A stretch of DNA of 64,000 nt from Chryseobacterium sp. ERMR1:04 (lineage in GTDB: Bacteria; Bacteroidota; Bacteroidia; Flavobacteriales; Weeksellaceae), in NCBI RefSeq assembly GCF_001297705.1, contig NZ_LIRF01000003.1:992001-1056000 (forward strand). The letters are read 5' to 3'. Within the stretch, counting starts at the first letter, position 1. The number at the start of each line of letters is the position of its first letter. Positions 8,983 through 17,532 of the stretch are shown here, piece after piece. The position numbers and the translations under genes were made by a program. Below the pieces are notes generated by a model. It was not told where the DNA came from and ran no database searches. It saw only the letters and a program-made list of their open reading frames with translations.

Positions 8983-9264
8983 ATGCTGAAGCAATTTACT
9001 ACAGAACAAACAGACCGTATCATTGAAATGGCATGGGAAGACCGAACCCCTTTTGAAGCCATAGAATTTCAATTTGGCATCAGCGAATCGGAAGTCATTG
9101 AAGTGATGCGTTCAGAGCTAAAATCTTCAAGTTTTAAGCTTTGGAGAAAAAGAGTCAACTCAGGAATCAGTCATAAACATGCAAAGAAAAGAAGCCTGGA
9201 AATGGACAGATTTAAATGCAGCAGACAACGAACAATAAGCCATAATAAAATTTCAAAACGATAA
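8983..9264 (+). CDS. DUF2805 / TIGR03643 family protein
   Basis: A 93-aa protein with a short helix-turn-helix-like N-terminus, TDRIIEMAWEDRTPFEAIEF and GISESEVIEVMRSELKSSSF, then the family hallmark KLWRKRVNSGISHKHAKK and a basic tail. It matches TIGR03643/DUF2805, a small family repeatedly found beside photolyase-related genes. It begins 2 bp after the photolyase stop and is probably translated from the same message. The biochemical function is unknown. The HTH-like region and basic tail would fit nucleic acid binding, which is inference. Confidence 0.88.
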   Translation: MLKQFTTEQTDRIIEMAWEDRTPFEAIEFQFGISESEVIEVMRSELKSSSFKLWRKRVNSGISHKHAKKRSLEMDRFKCSRQRTISHNKISKR

Positions 9265-9313
9265 AATTTGATGTAGAATACATTAAACTATTTGTAAAAC
9301 TAAATATAAACAA

Positions 9314-10012
9314 ATGAAAAACATAGTGATCATTGGCTGCGGTCAGGGAATTGGATTTGCCACTGCAAAGTTATTATCAGAAAGCAATCACGTTATCGGG
9401 ATTTCAAGAAGTTCTAATCCTGAAGTTGAAAATCTTAGTATTGAATTTCATCAAATGGATATTGTTAATGGAAATCTTGAGGACATTAATTTCCCGGATA
9501 TTGTTGACGGCTTAGTGTATGCACCAGGAAGTATCAATCTGAAACCTTTTAATCGACTTACCTCTGATGACTTTAAAAATGATTTTGAAATTAATGTTCT
9601 TGGCGCCGTTATATGTATCCAAAAATTGCTTCCGAATTTGAAAAAATCCGAAGATGCCTCTATTGTACTATTCAGTTCTGTAGCTGCTAAATTAGGAATG
9701 CCTTTTCACTCTTCTATTGCATCTAGTAAGAGCGCTGTAGAAGGTTTAACAAAAAGTCTTGCCGCGGAATTTTCTAATCAAAAGATAAGAGTGAATGCAA
9801 TTGCTCCATCATTAACAGATACCTCTCTTGCCTCACAACTGCTTTCCACTCCTGAAAAACGGGAAGCTTCTGCCAAAAGACATCCATTACAGAGAATCGG
9901 AAATGCAGAAGAAATAGCAAAAATGGCAGAATTTTTATTATCCTCCAAAGCATCTTGGATCACAGGACAAATCATAGGAATTGACGGAGGCATGGGAAAT
10001 ATTAAACTTTGA
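9314..10012 (+). CDS. Short-chain dehydrogenase-like protein with altered catalytic Tyr
   Basis: A 232-aa classical SDR fold. The N-terminal cofactor motif is IIGCGQGIGFATAKLL (GxxxGIG), followed by NAG-like PGSIN, FSSVAAKLG with the catalytic Ser region, and the C-terminal TGQIIGIDGGMGNIKL. The expected YxxxK reads I135-ASS-K139 (HSSIASSKSAVEG), so the catalytic Tyr is replaced by Ile while the Lys is kept. Either it is a non-catalytic cofactor-binding protein or it uses another residue. SDR genes commonly accompany photolyase/DUF2256/DUF2805 clusters. Its position, 49 bp after DUF2805, supports one operon. Confidence 0.85.
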   Translation: MKNIVIIGCGQGIGFATAKLLSESNHVIGISRSSNPEVENLSIEFHQMDIVNGNLEDINFPDIVDGLVYAPGSINLKPFNRLTSDDFKNDFEINVLGAVICIQKLLPNLKKSEDASIVLFSSVAAKLGMPFHSSIASSKSAVEGLTKSLAAEFSNQKIRVNAIAPSLTDTSLASQLLSTPEKREASAKRHPLQRIGNAEEIAKMAEFLLSSKASWITGQIIGIDGGMGNIKL

Positions 10013-10053
10013 TGAACTGAAAAAAACAAATATCTTTACCTTAAATTTAAACT

Positions 10054-10701
10054 ATGCAAACTGATTTTTTTATCAATCTTCTGCTTGAAGTAAAAGATTT
10101 TGAAAATTCTGACGCCTACAAACCCAATTGTAATGTGGAAGATTTCCGTGTTTGGATGAATGATAAAAAATATGCAGAAGAGAGCCCGACCAAGCTTTTT
10201 AAAAATGAAAATCATCAAGTATCATTTACAGAAAACGAAATCTGCAAACAAATATTGTTATTAGGAAGATACTCTAAGCTTCTGATAAGAAAAGGCTTAA
10301 GTGATTTTCCGGATTTAGCCAATGAAGAATTTACTTATTTATACCGACTTAAAGATGAGCCTGATCTTACAAAAATTCAGCTGATAGAAAGAAATGGTCA
10401 CGAAAAACAAACAGGAACCCAGATTATTAAAAGGTTACTCGAAGCCGGGCTTTTAGAAGAAAAAAATGACGTAGAAGACAAAAGAAGTAAACGACTTAAT
10501 CTTACAGAAAAAGGGGAGAAAACATTTCATGAATCAGTAGCCAATGTCAATAAGACTTCTAAGATCTTATCCGGAAAATTAAACGAAAAAGAAAAGAATG
10601 AACTTCTGAGAATACTTAAAAAACTCAATGAATTTCACGCTCACCTATACTCCGAATATAAAAATTCTGATATTCCTAAAATTTTGGAATTTATTAATTA
10701 A
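10054..10701 (+). CDS. MarR-family transcriptional regulator
   Basis: A 215-aa protein with a MarR-type winged helix in its second half: FTYLYRLKDEPDLTKIQLIE, then TGTQIIKRLLEAGLLEEKND (recognition helix) and VEDKRSKRLNLTEKGEKTF (wing). The first 60 residues form a helical extension. It is last in the seven-gene run, 41 bp after the SDR. With the TetR gene at the head, the cluster has a regulator at each end. The signal sensed is unknown. Confidence 0.82.
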   Translation: MQTDFFINLLLEVKDFENSDAYKPNCNVEDFRVWMNDKKYAEESPTKLFKNENHQVSFTENEICKQILLLGRYSKLLIRKGLSDFPDLANEEFTYLYRLKDEPDLTKIQLIERNGHEKQTGTQIIKRLLEAGLLEEKNDVEDKRSKRLNLTEKGEKTFHESVANVNKTSKILSGKLNEKEKNELLRILKKLNEFHAHLYSEYKNSDIPKILEFIN

Positions 10702-10824
10702 TGGCAAAACGCTCTTATCTACATCTATAAGTTAAAATAATTATTTTAATATGTGAAAGGATTAAAGAAAAATTTATGATTCTGCTCTTAAGTTGAAGAA
10801 TGAAGAGCAGGAAATATAATATAT

Positions 10825-10915
10825 TAGAAAAAACAACCATCACTTTCTCCAAGAATATCCAATGAAATATCGATTACTAAAAAAATTATAAATTTATTTT
10901 CAATTGAAATAATAA
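10825..10915 (+). pseudogene. Short IS3-family transposase remnant
   Basis: The sequence TTTCTCCAAGAATATCCAAT and the bases after it match the start of the IS3 orfB remnants at 45300 and 59190 (TTTCTCCAAGAGTATTCGAT), including the TTTCAATTGAAAT that parallels TTTCGATTGAAAA. No open frame remains. Near 11015, GAGGCTGTTTAAAT resembles a worn IS5-type end (GAGCCTGTTTAAAT). Apart from these scraps, 10702-11110 shows nothing else. Confidence 0.5.
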
Positions 10916-11110
10916 TTTGATGACCCAAATACACTAAAATGGTTACTACCAAAATTAATCACCTAAAAATGAACTGATGATGAATTAGTATTAGAATAGA
11001 CTTTATTCATTACGAGGCTGTTTAAATATAACGAAATAACTTATTAACCTCCATTCAGTGTCAATTTACTTTTGAGTGAAAAGAATCATATTATAACCAT
11101 GACCTAAGAA

Positions 11111-11467
11111 TTACGAATTTTTTTTCACCACCTCTATCATATCATCAATATCAAATGGTTTTCTTATATAGTCATCTGCTTTGCAATCACTTGCTTCCTT
11201 AGGTAAGGTATGAGAAGTGGAAGTCAGAACAGCAGATATATCTTCTGTTTCTGGCTCAGATTTCAAATCTTCAATAACCTCTGAGCCTTTCTTATTTCCT
11301 TTGATATGATCATCTACAATCACTATATCAGGCTCAATCTCTTCAATTTTTTCGATAGACTCTGTTGTTAATGATGGGATTACATCAAAACCTTCCTCCG
11401 TCAAAACCTGATCCATTATATCCAGGATATCTTCATTATCCTGAACAAGAACAACTTTTTTCTTCAT
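11111..11467 (-). CDS. Stand-alone response-regulator receiver protein
   Basis: A 118-aa CheY-like receiver domain with no output domain. I chose the ATG at 11467 (MKKKVVLVQDNEDIL) because the residues before it are not part of the fold. The acidic pocket (D10, E12/D13), the likely phospho-acceptor D52 in DIVIVDDHIKG, the switch region AVLTSTSH and the conserved Lys in YIRKPFD are visible. Such single-domain regulators act in phosphorelays or by protein contact. No histidine kinase lies nearby, so its partner must be elsewhere. It is monocistronic. Confidence 0.88.
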   Translation of the reverse strand: MKKKVVLVQDNEDILDIMDQVLTEEGFDVIPSLTTESIEKIEEIEPDIVIVDDHIKGNKKGSEVIEDLKSEPETEDISAVLTSTSHTLPKEASDCKADDYIRKPFDIDDMIEVVKKNS

Positions 11468-11687
11468 AACCAACTCGTATTTCATATAAATATACAAAAA
11501 AGAAAAATGCAACCCGTAAAAGGTAAAAGTTTATTTACTTTCTAATCAAATAAGAAAACCAGATACCATTTACTATATGAAAATTACATACTTACGAACA
11601 AGTATCTAATGATATTAACAATAAAGTCTCAATTAAAAATAAATTAAGTCGATTTCTATACAATTTTTTTTTAAGATTCACTTTTTT

Positions 11688-11766
11688 TATATAATTTAGT
11701 CTCGATTCTCATTTAATCGTGAGTTTTCAGGTTTTATCCCCACCTACGGTTGGGGGTTTTATTTTA
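11688..11766 (+). ncRNA. Putative structured small RNA, copy A
   Basis: A TATAATTTAG box (11690-11699) precedes CGATTCTCAT (11703-11712), a first small hairpin (CTCA...TGAG), then AGTTTT and a second GC-rich hairpin CCCCACCTACGGTTGGGG (11738-11755) followed by GTTTTATTTT. The same order occurs on the minus strand at 12083-12150 and 15221-15300. A standalone transcript of about 65 nt ending at a terminator is inferred. A 62-codon frame crossing this element is not believable. Confidence 0.4.
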
Positions 11767-11904
11767 CCCCCAAAAGATATGTTAGCTTTTCTCAACTGCT
11801 ATAAAAATATATTTATTGATTTTCCATTTCAAATAATAAATCACTATCAACACATTAAAAAAAATCTCTATAAAAGAGTGTCTAGTCCTTTACATAGCTT
11901 CTCT

Positions 11905-11990
11905 TAAAAAAATAGAAACCTCCCAAGGGCGCTGGGAGGTTGAAATTATAAAAACACAATAATAAAAAAAAGCACCTCTCTAGAAGAGGT
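11905..11990 (-). terminator. Two tandem minus-strand terminator-like hairpins
   Basis: AACCTCCCA...TGGGAGGTT (11917-11941) is followed on the minus strand by TTTCTATTTTTTT. ACCTCT...AGAGGT (11974-11990) is followed on the minus strand by a run of eight T. Both would stop transcription coming from the 12000-12150 side, where structured element C lies. No gene sits between them. Confidence 0.55.
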
Positions 11991-12082
11991 ACGTAAATAT
12001 AAAAAAAAATCACAAATATTTTAAGTAGTAAAAAATAGGATATCTAACTTTATTATATTATTCTCAGGCAGAGAATATTTGA

Positions 12083-12150
12083 AACTAAAATCCCCTACTG
12101 GAGCCGAGTAACTTTTAATATCAAAAAAACTCATTTTAATATGAGAATTT
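12083..12150 (-). ncRNA. Putative structured small RNA, copy C
   Basis: On the minus strand AATTCTCAT and ATGAG form the first hairpin (CTCAT at 12130-12134, ATGAG at 12141-12145), followed by a T run, then CTCGGCTCCAGTAGGGGATT ending in TTTT. The spacing and motifs match copies A and B, though the second stem is weak here. A TATAATTAT box lies just upstream (about 12151-12160). Confidence 0.4.
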
Positions 12151-12290
12151 ACATAATTATAGGAAAAACACCTTTCTATTCAACAGAAAATGAAAGTTTA
12201 AACCATCTCAATAATTTACAATTAACAAGCGAGGATAATTTTGACAAAAACATTATGTTGAATAAGTTACAAAGGTTAATCTTTTGATTT

Positions 12291-12482
12291 TCAACGACAA
12301 ACCCAATCTATATCACTCAGTACAAAACTAATCAACATAGAATTTTCATTTATTGCATTAAAATCTGCTTTATACTGAATTACATATCCATTTTCCCAGT
12401 CTAAAGTAATGAGGATTCCTTCTTCATGTGATTTGTTGAAGATGATTTCTCCAGAGGTAGATTTATACTGACCCTGCAGTCA
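12291..12482 (-). pseudogene. C-terminal remnant of a TssD (Hcp-like T6SS tube) gene
   Basis: An uninterrupted frame of 62 codons without a start reads LQGQYKSTSGEIIFNKSHEE, then GILITLDWENGYVIQYKADF and ends at TGA 12291. This resembles the C-terminal half of Bacteroidota type VI secretion tube protein TssD (the SGEIIFNK and EEGxLITL blocks). The upstream half is missing and a stop precedes the fragment, so it is a relic. No other T6SS gene is present in the window. The remaining bases of 11991-12707 contain no gene I can see. Confidence 0.55.
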
Positions 12483-12661
12483 GATTTCCAGAATATTGAT
12501 AAATACGTTTTTATAATTTACGACACAAGTGCTTAGCAAGTATATAATTTATTTTATCAGCAGGATATTTAAATCTTATTCTCAACTTTTGCAGTACTTC
12601 TATGATAGTATACGCAAAAAAGACACTATCTTGTTAGTACTTGCATTCATGGTAGTATAAT

Positions 12662-12686
12662 AAAAAAGCTGCCCCTTTGGGCAGCT
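12662..12686 (-). terminator. Rho-independent terminator of the T9SS surface gene
   Basis: A perfect stem AGCTGCCC/GGGCAGCT (12667-12686) with a 4-nt loop, followed on the minus strand by a T run, 22 bp after the stop of the 432-aa surface protein. Confidence 0.85.
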
Positions 12687-12707
12687 AATATCATCATCCA
12701 AAAACAA

Positions 12708-14006
12708 TTAATCTGTAACAACCATTCGTTTTGAGTCAATCAATTTACCATCTACTAATATAGAATACATATATAGACCCGCTAACAACTGATCAGAAGT
12801 TATCATGACAGAAGATGCACCAGACTGCTTAATTGGTACAGCTTTAATCTGTTTACCTGACAAATCGTAGATAATAATAGTAGCACTTCTAAATTGTCCT
12901 ACTATATTATATTTAATCTCAGTTTCACGAGAAAAAGGATTAGGTACATTTTGTTCCATGGACGAAACTAACCCGATAGATTGATTATTTGTCAGTTTTG
13001 ATTCTAATTTTTTCTGAAGATCATTTATTTGCTGTTGTAAATTTTCAATCATTTTTTGCTGCTCCTGCATCCCTTTTACCAAGGGTACAACAAACTCACT
13101 GTAAGCGATGCTATAATTGTCATTTTCATTTTCAGGGGTATGAATCCCATTAAAGTTATAATTAGCTTTTTTAGCAGCTTCTGCTACTTCCTGTGCAATA
13201 AAGCCACTATGGCGGATAATATTAGCACTAGTGAAATTCTGATTCATAGATATTGCACGTGCTTCTTCGGACAGATTTTTGGACCAAAACTCTGTTATTT
13301 TCTTTGTATCTAAATTATATACTACAGGTCTTAATTGATTGATAAATGATAATCCTTTTACATCTTCTTCTTTTACATTATTCTTAAAGCGCCCGTCAGA
13401 AAATGTATAGGCAACAGGTCCTTCCACAACAGTTACTGTAGCATTCCCAATTCTTACCTTATTACTCGTATTTACTACGGCTCCGGCACCGATAGCTGTA
13501 GCATTGGTCAAAGCATTGGATGCTACATCTGCCCCACTGCCTAGCCCCGTGTTAAAAGTGCCTGTAGCATTGGTATAAAGTGCAGCGAAACCATTCGCTG
13601 AATTATCAGTACCCGTAGTGTTTAAGTACAATGATCTAAATCCTATTGCTGTATTGTTTACAGACGTAGTCCCTAATAATGCTTGATAGCCAAAGGCAGC
13701 ATTATAATTTCCAGAGACGTTACGATTCAGTGAATAAGCACCTGCTGCTGTATTATAACTTCCTGAAGTATTGGCATTCATCGAAAGATAGCCATTCGCA
13801 ACATTGGCCACTCCTGAAACACTTGGTAATGCACTTACACCAAAAGCTGCATTAAGTGAGCCTCCGATTGGGATACTATTGATTGAATAAGAAACGTTCT
13901 GAGCATGTAACAAATTGGAAAATGTAAGTGATAAAACAATGCCTGCAACAAGTTGCAATTTTTTGGTCTTCTCCAAGATTTTTGGAAGTGTGTTTGATGT
14001 TTTCAT
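12708..14006 (-). CDS. Surface protein with head-like repeats, S74 chaperone domain and T9SS type A tail
   Basis: A 432-aa exported protein. A signal segment lies within residues 15 to 36 (VAGIVLSLTFSNLLHAQ). Residues about 40-190 are short repeats (NTAAGAYSL, NAAFGYQAL, NTAIGFRSL) like YadA-type head repeats. Residues about 205-330 match the peptidase S74/intramolecular chaperone domain: FSDGRFKNN, FINQLRPVVYN, HSGFIAQEV, then a coiled coil (MQEQQKMIENLQQQINDLQK). The last 80 residues form a type IX secretion sorting domain (QNVPNPFSRETEIKY, LLAGLYMYSILVDGK). It is probably a trimeric surface fibre exported by T9SS. It is monocistronic, with its own promoter and terminator. Confidence 0.9.
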   Translation of the reverse strand: MKTSNTLPKILEKTKKLQLVAGIVLSLTFSNLLHAQNVSYSINSIPIGGSLNAAFGVSALPSVSGVANVANGYLSMNANTSGSYNTAAGAYSLNRNVSGNYNAAFGYQALLGTTSVNNTAIGFRSLYLNTTGTDNSANGFAALYTNATGTFNTGLGSGADVASNALTNATAIGAGAVVNTSNKVRIGNATVTVVEGPVAYTFSDGRFKNNVKEEDVKGLSFINQLRPVVYNLDTKKITEFWSKNLSEEARAISMNQNFTSANIIRHSGFIAQEVAEAAKKANYNFNGIHTPENENDNYSIAYSEFVVPLVKGMQEQQKMIENLQQQINDLQKKLESKLTNNQSIGLVSSMEQNVPNPFSRETEIKYNIVGQFRSATIIIYDLSGKQIKAVPIKQSGASSVMITSDQLLAGLYMYSILVDGKLIDSKRMVVTD

Positions 14007-14067
14007 AAAAATTTGTTATTAGTGATTTTGCGTACTCTTTAGGATTTTCTGCATACTCCTTATCTAT

Positions 14068-14100
14068 CAAAGTTAAGTAATTAAATTATAAATCACCAAA
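14068..14100 (-). promoter_or_regulatory. Promoter of the T9SS surface gene
   Basis: On the minus strand TTTG (14097-14100) is followed after 21 bp by TAACTTTG (14068-14075). This is a full match to the Bacteroidota TTTG-N19-21-TAnnTTTG pattern, and the start codon lies 62 bp downstream. The rest of 14101-14417 shows no gene. Confidence 0.65.
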
Positions 14101-14527
14101 TATTGAAAAAAAACAAAAACAGACAAATTACTTATAATCAGCCATAAAAAAACTCAGCCTAATTAGAAAGACCGTAAAACATAGTACCCACAAACATCTT
14201 CGTTCCGAATAAATAAATCTAAAAACAGTACTATTACACTCCAAAAAAAGGATGGATGATTTGGGAACAGATACAATAGTAAACCTATTGTTATAATTCC
14301 TATAAAAATTAGTGCTTATTCTTTAATAAAAGTAATTGAATAATATTCAATTTACAGAGAAGTTAACCAATCATGTTAATACCCTTCTGTTGCCAAAAAA
14401 GCCGCACGTATAAAAAAATGAGCGTAATGGCAAAACGTGAAAAAGAACATCTAGATAAAACACTGAATACGTTTGAAGATATTAACAAAAAATTGCATAT
14501 TGCAAAAAAAAAAATAATACGAGTATT

Positions 14528-15163
14528 ATGCCTAGAAAAGTAGTGCAAGGTCCTATCAGGGACAAAGAAAAAACTAAACAAAAATTACTTGCAGCAGTTG
14601 GTAAAATTTTAAAAGTAAAAGGTTACTCAGGTCTAAAAGTAACTAAGATTGCAGACGTTGCAGGTTTCGATAAAAAACTTATTTATGAATATTTTGGAAG
14701 TACTGATAAATTAATTGATGAATATATCAAATCTCAGGATTATTGGACGAAGTTTAATAAGACGGAGGAGGTAGATCTTTCCGACGGTGGTAAAGAGCTT
14801 TCTAAAACTGCAGTACTTAACCAGTTTGAAAACCTGAAAAATAATAAAGAACTTCAAAAGATTATTCTTTGGGAACTTTCAGAAAGTAAACCTATTCTTA
14901 GAAAATTAGTAGAACAGCGTGAAGAAGTAGGAGGTGTGTTGTTTCAACATATTACCGATCCTCATTTTGGTGAGAATGCTACTAGATACCGAGCAATTAT
15001 GGCTTTAATTATTTCTGGAGCTTACTACTTAAATCTTTATACAGGGTACAATGCCAACAAGTTTTGCGGTATTGATATGAAAGCTGATGAAGGAAGAGCA
15101 GAGATCGAAAAAGCAATTGTTGAATTGATCGACTTTGCATACGTAGAAAAAAATAATGTATAA
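14528..15163 (+). CDS. TetR-family transcriptional regulator
   Basis: A 211-aa protein. The N-terminal HTH is typical: KQKLLAAVGKILKVKGYSGL, VTKIADVAGFDKKLIYEYFG (recognition helix plus Tyr) and STDKLIDEY. The remainder is a helical ligand-binding domain (TAVLNQFENLKNNKELQKII and ILWELSESKP). The start MPRKVVQG is preceded by a 41-codon frame (14418-14543) that overlaps it out of phase and contains a long A run; I do not call that a gene. The neighbours are unrelated, so the target is unknown. Confidence 0.85.
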   Translation: MPRKVVQGPIRDKEKTKQKLLAAVGKILKVKGYSGLKVTKIADVAGFDKKLIYEYFGSTDKLIDEYIKSQDYWTKFNKTEEVDLSDGGKELSKTAVLNQFENLKNNKELQKIILWELSESKPILRKLVEQREEVGGVLFQHITDPHFGENATRYRAIMALIISGAYYLNLYTGYNANKFCGIDMKADEGRAEIEKAIVELIDFAYVEKNNV

Positions 15164-15220
15164 AAGTTTTCCATCTAAAAAATACAATTCAAAACGATAA
15201 AAACAGGTATAAAGTATTAT

Positions 15221-15300
15221 AAAATGAAAATCCCCGACAACAGCCGAGGATAAAAACTATTAAGCGAAAACTCATTATTACGATGAGAATCGATATAAAT
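15221..15300 (-). ncRNA. Putative structured small RNA, copy B
   Basis: On the minus strand TATATTTATA precedes TCGATTCTCAT, hairpin one (CTCAT 15271-15275 with ATGAG 15283-15287), GAGTTTTCGC, then hairpin two, ATCCTCGG...CGGGGAT (15230-15251), and ATTTTCATTTT. This is the cleanest of the three copies. It lies about 165 bp beyond the topB stop and could alternatively be an outlying 3' structure of that operon. The other bases of 15164-15465 show no gene. Confidence 0.4.
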
Positions 15301-15465
15301 ATAGTAAAAAAAAGAATTATATAACGAAAAATATCTAAATTGATTAAAAATATTAACATAGAAATACAAAATGAAAATTGACTATTCAATGTATTGAGCG
15401 CAACTCAATTATAACAAACGATTAGTTTTAACAAATGATTGCTCATAAAATTACTTTAATTTTTT

Positions 15466-17532
15466 TTATTTTTCAAACATAAAAGAAGTTTCCCCTTGAT
15501 CATTCATTACTATAAATGCATCGAACTTTTTCCCCATTTTACTTTTCATTCCTTTGATCAAAGAAGTCTTTTTATGATCAATGAGATCCTTAATATCCTT
15601 TACCTTCAACTGCTTACCACAAATCATTCTAAACTGCCACCAACCACAACTTTCATTGGCACATCTAACAACTTTTTCTCTTAGTAAAAGAGAATGCTTT
15701 TTACATCGGGGGCAAAGAAGTTCAGGATTCTGTTCATGGGCAATAGAACAAGCCAAAAGTTCTCTTGTTATAACCGATACGTACTCTTCTATACCCTTCT
15801 GAAAAGTAGCAACATCCGATTCTCCATTTTCAATATGTTGTAAGGCAAGTTCCCACTGAGCCGTCATCGAAGCATCGGCAATTTTCTTGTCTTTAATCAA
15901 GTCATAAACCTTAAGTCCTTTTTCAGTAGGAACCAATGATTTATTTTTACGGATCATATAATCACGTTTAAATAAGGTTTCAATAATAGCTGCCCTGGTT
16001 GCTGGAGTACCGATACCTAGAGCCTGAAGGACTTTCCGCTCCTCCTCTATTTGTATTCCTTTTCCACAATTTTCCATTGCCGATAACAACCCTGCTTCTG
16101 TAAATAAAACAGGAGGTCTGGTCTTTTTTTCCAATACTCCTGCAACTTTTATTTTAAGTTCGTCTCCAGTAATAAGGCTAGGAAGTTCCTGTATTGGATC
16201 CTCATTCTCCTCACCAAAACCTCCCTGAATATTACGCCAACCTGCTTCTCTTATTATCACACCATTACAAGAAAACTCATAATGATTGACTTCTGTCAAA
16301 ATATGGATAATCTCTTTCTGACATGGAGGCGATACTGCTTCTAACAGACGCAGAGCAATCACATCATATACAGTTGATTCTTTCACCGAAAGTGCAGAAG
16401 GTATTTTATCGGTAATCAACAGCCCGTGATGATCCGTTACTTTAAGAGGATTCACAACATGCTTTGCCAATTGCCCTAACACAATCTTTGCAACAGCTTG
16501 CACTAAAGATTCTTTCTCACGCATGAATCTGATCAAATGAGGAATTTCAGGCCATACATCTTCAGGAATATAACAGCTTCCTGTACGCGGATAGGTAATA
16601 AACCTTTTTTCATAAAGGCTTTGTGCAATATTCAATGTTTCTTCAGCTGAAAAATTAAACTTTTTATTGCATTCCTTTTGCAGACCCGTCAGGTCAAATA
16701 ACAAGGGGGACTGTTCTGATATACTTTTGGTTTCGGCGCTGATAACAGTGGCTATCCCCTTTCTTTGAATGGATTTCAGTACATCATCAGCCGACTTTTT
16801 ATCCTTCCATTGCTGCTGAGAAACACAGGTAAAATCAATATACTCTTTTCTATGCTCTATTTGAATTTGCCAGTATGGTTGAATGGCAAAATTCCTATTC
16901 TCAAGATATCTTTTACAGATCAAAGCCAATGTTGGAGTCTGCACTCTCCCCAAAGAATAAATACCTGAACCGGCAGCGATACTTAATGCCTGAGAAGCAT
17001 TGATTCCCACCAGCCAATCCGCACGGCTTCGTCCTAAACCTGCCTGATAAAGAGAGTCAAAATCACGTCCAGGTCTTACGTTCTCAAATCCTTTACGAAT
17101 CGCTTTTTCTGTCAAAGAACTGATCCATAATCTTTCAAAAGGTTTATTCCCATTCAGATAGTCATAGATATACCTAAAGATCAGTTCTCCTTCTCTCCCG
17201 GCATCAGTTGCCACAATGATACTTTCACACTGCTTCATTAACCTATCAATAATTTTCAACTGTTTTACTGCTCCTTGATCCACAACATACAATTGAGATT
17301 TCCTGATTTTTTTTACTGTTAATATGAAAGGATCAGGCAGGATGGGAAGTCTTTCTCTGGTAAACCCACTCATCCCATACTCTTCAGTCATAGCCAAACT
17401 AATCAAATGCCCAAACGCCCACGTCACACTATACCCGTTCCCGTAAAAATATCCCTCTTTCTTTTCATGAGCTCCTAATAATGCAGCGATTTCTCTACCG
17501 ACACTAGGTTTTTCCGCAATAACTAATTTCAT
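15466..17532 (-). CDS. topB: Type IA DNA topoisomerase III (conjugative-element Exc type)
   Basis: A 688-aa topoisomerase III. The TOPRIM domain starts MKLVIAEKPSVGREIAALLG and includes IVATDAGREGELIFRYIY (acidic metal site). The active-site Tyr is Y314 in KRFITYPRTGSCY. Further family blocks are SLGRVQTPTLALI, IGTPATRAAIIETLFKRDY and a C-terminal CPRCKK zinc-ribbon-like segment. It cuts and rejoins single strands. In Bacteroidota conjugative elements the homologous gene, exc, stimulates excision. It overlaps the upstream DUF3945 gene by 4 bp (ATGA), so the two are coupled. Its context with rteC and excisionase-like genes marks it as element-borne rather than housekeeping. Confidence 0.93.
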   Translation of the reverse strand: MKLVIAEKPSVGREIAALLGAHEKKEGYFYGNGYSVTWAFGHLISLAMTEEYGMSGFTRERLPILPDPFILTVKKIRKSQLYVVDQGAVKQLKIIDRLMKQCESIIVATDAGREGELIFRYIYDYLNGNKPFERLWISSLTEKAIRKGFENVRPGRDFDSLYQAGLGRSRADWLVGINASQALSIAAGSGIYSLGRVQTPTLALICKRYLENRNFAIQPYWQIQIEHRKEYIDFTCVSQQQWKDKKSADDVLKSIQRKGIATVISAETKSISEQSPLLFDLTGLQKECNKKFNFSAEETLNIAQSLYEKRFITYPRTGSCYIPEDVWPEIPHLIRFMREKESLVQAVAKIVLGQLAKHVVNPLKVTDHHGLLITDKIPSALSVKESTVYDVIALRLLEAVSPPCQKEIIHILTEVNHYEFSCNGVIIREAGWRNIQGGFGEENEDPIQELPSLITGDELKIKVAGVLEKKTRPPVLFTEAGLLSAMENCGKGIQIEEERKVLQALGIGTPATRAAIIETLFKRDYMIRKNKSLVPTEKGLKVYDLIKDKKIADASMTAQWELALQHIENGESDVATFQKGIEEYVSVITRELLACSIAHEQNPELLCPRCKKHSLLLREKVVRCANESCGWWQFRMICGKQLKVKDIKDLIDHKKTSLIKGMKSKMGKKFDAFIVMNDQGETSFMFEK

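Noticed and set aside
11719..11907. A 62-codon open frame
   Set aside because: It runs through a strong GC-rich terminator hairpin and low-complexity sequence; no conserved pattern.
14418..14543. A 41-codon frame just upstream of the TetR gene
   Set aside because: It overlaps the TetR start out of phase and contains a long A run; no recognisable product. A slip-fusion was considered but has no support.
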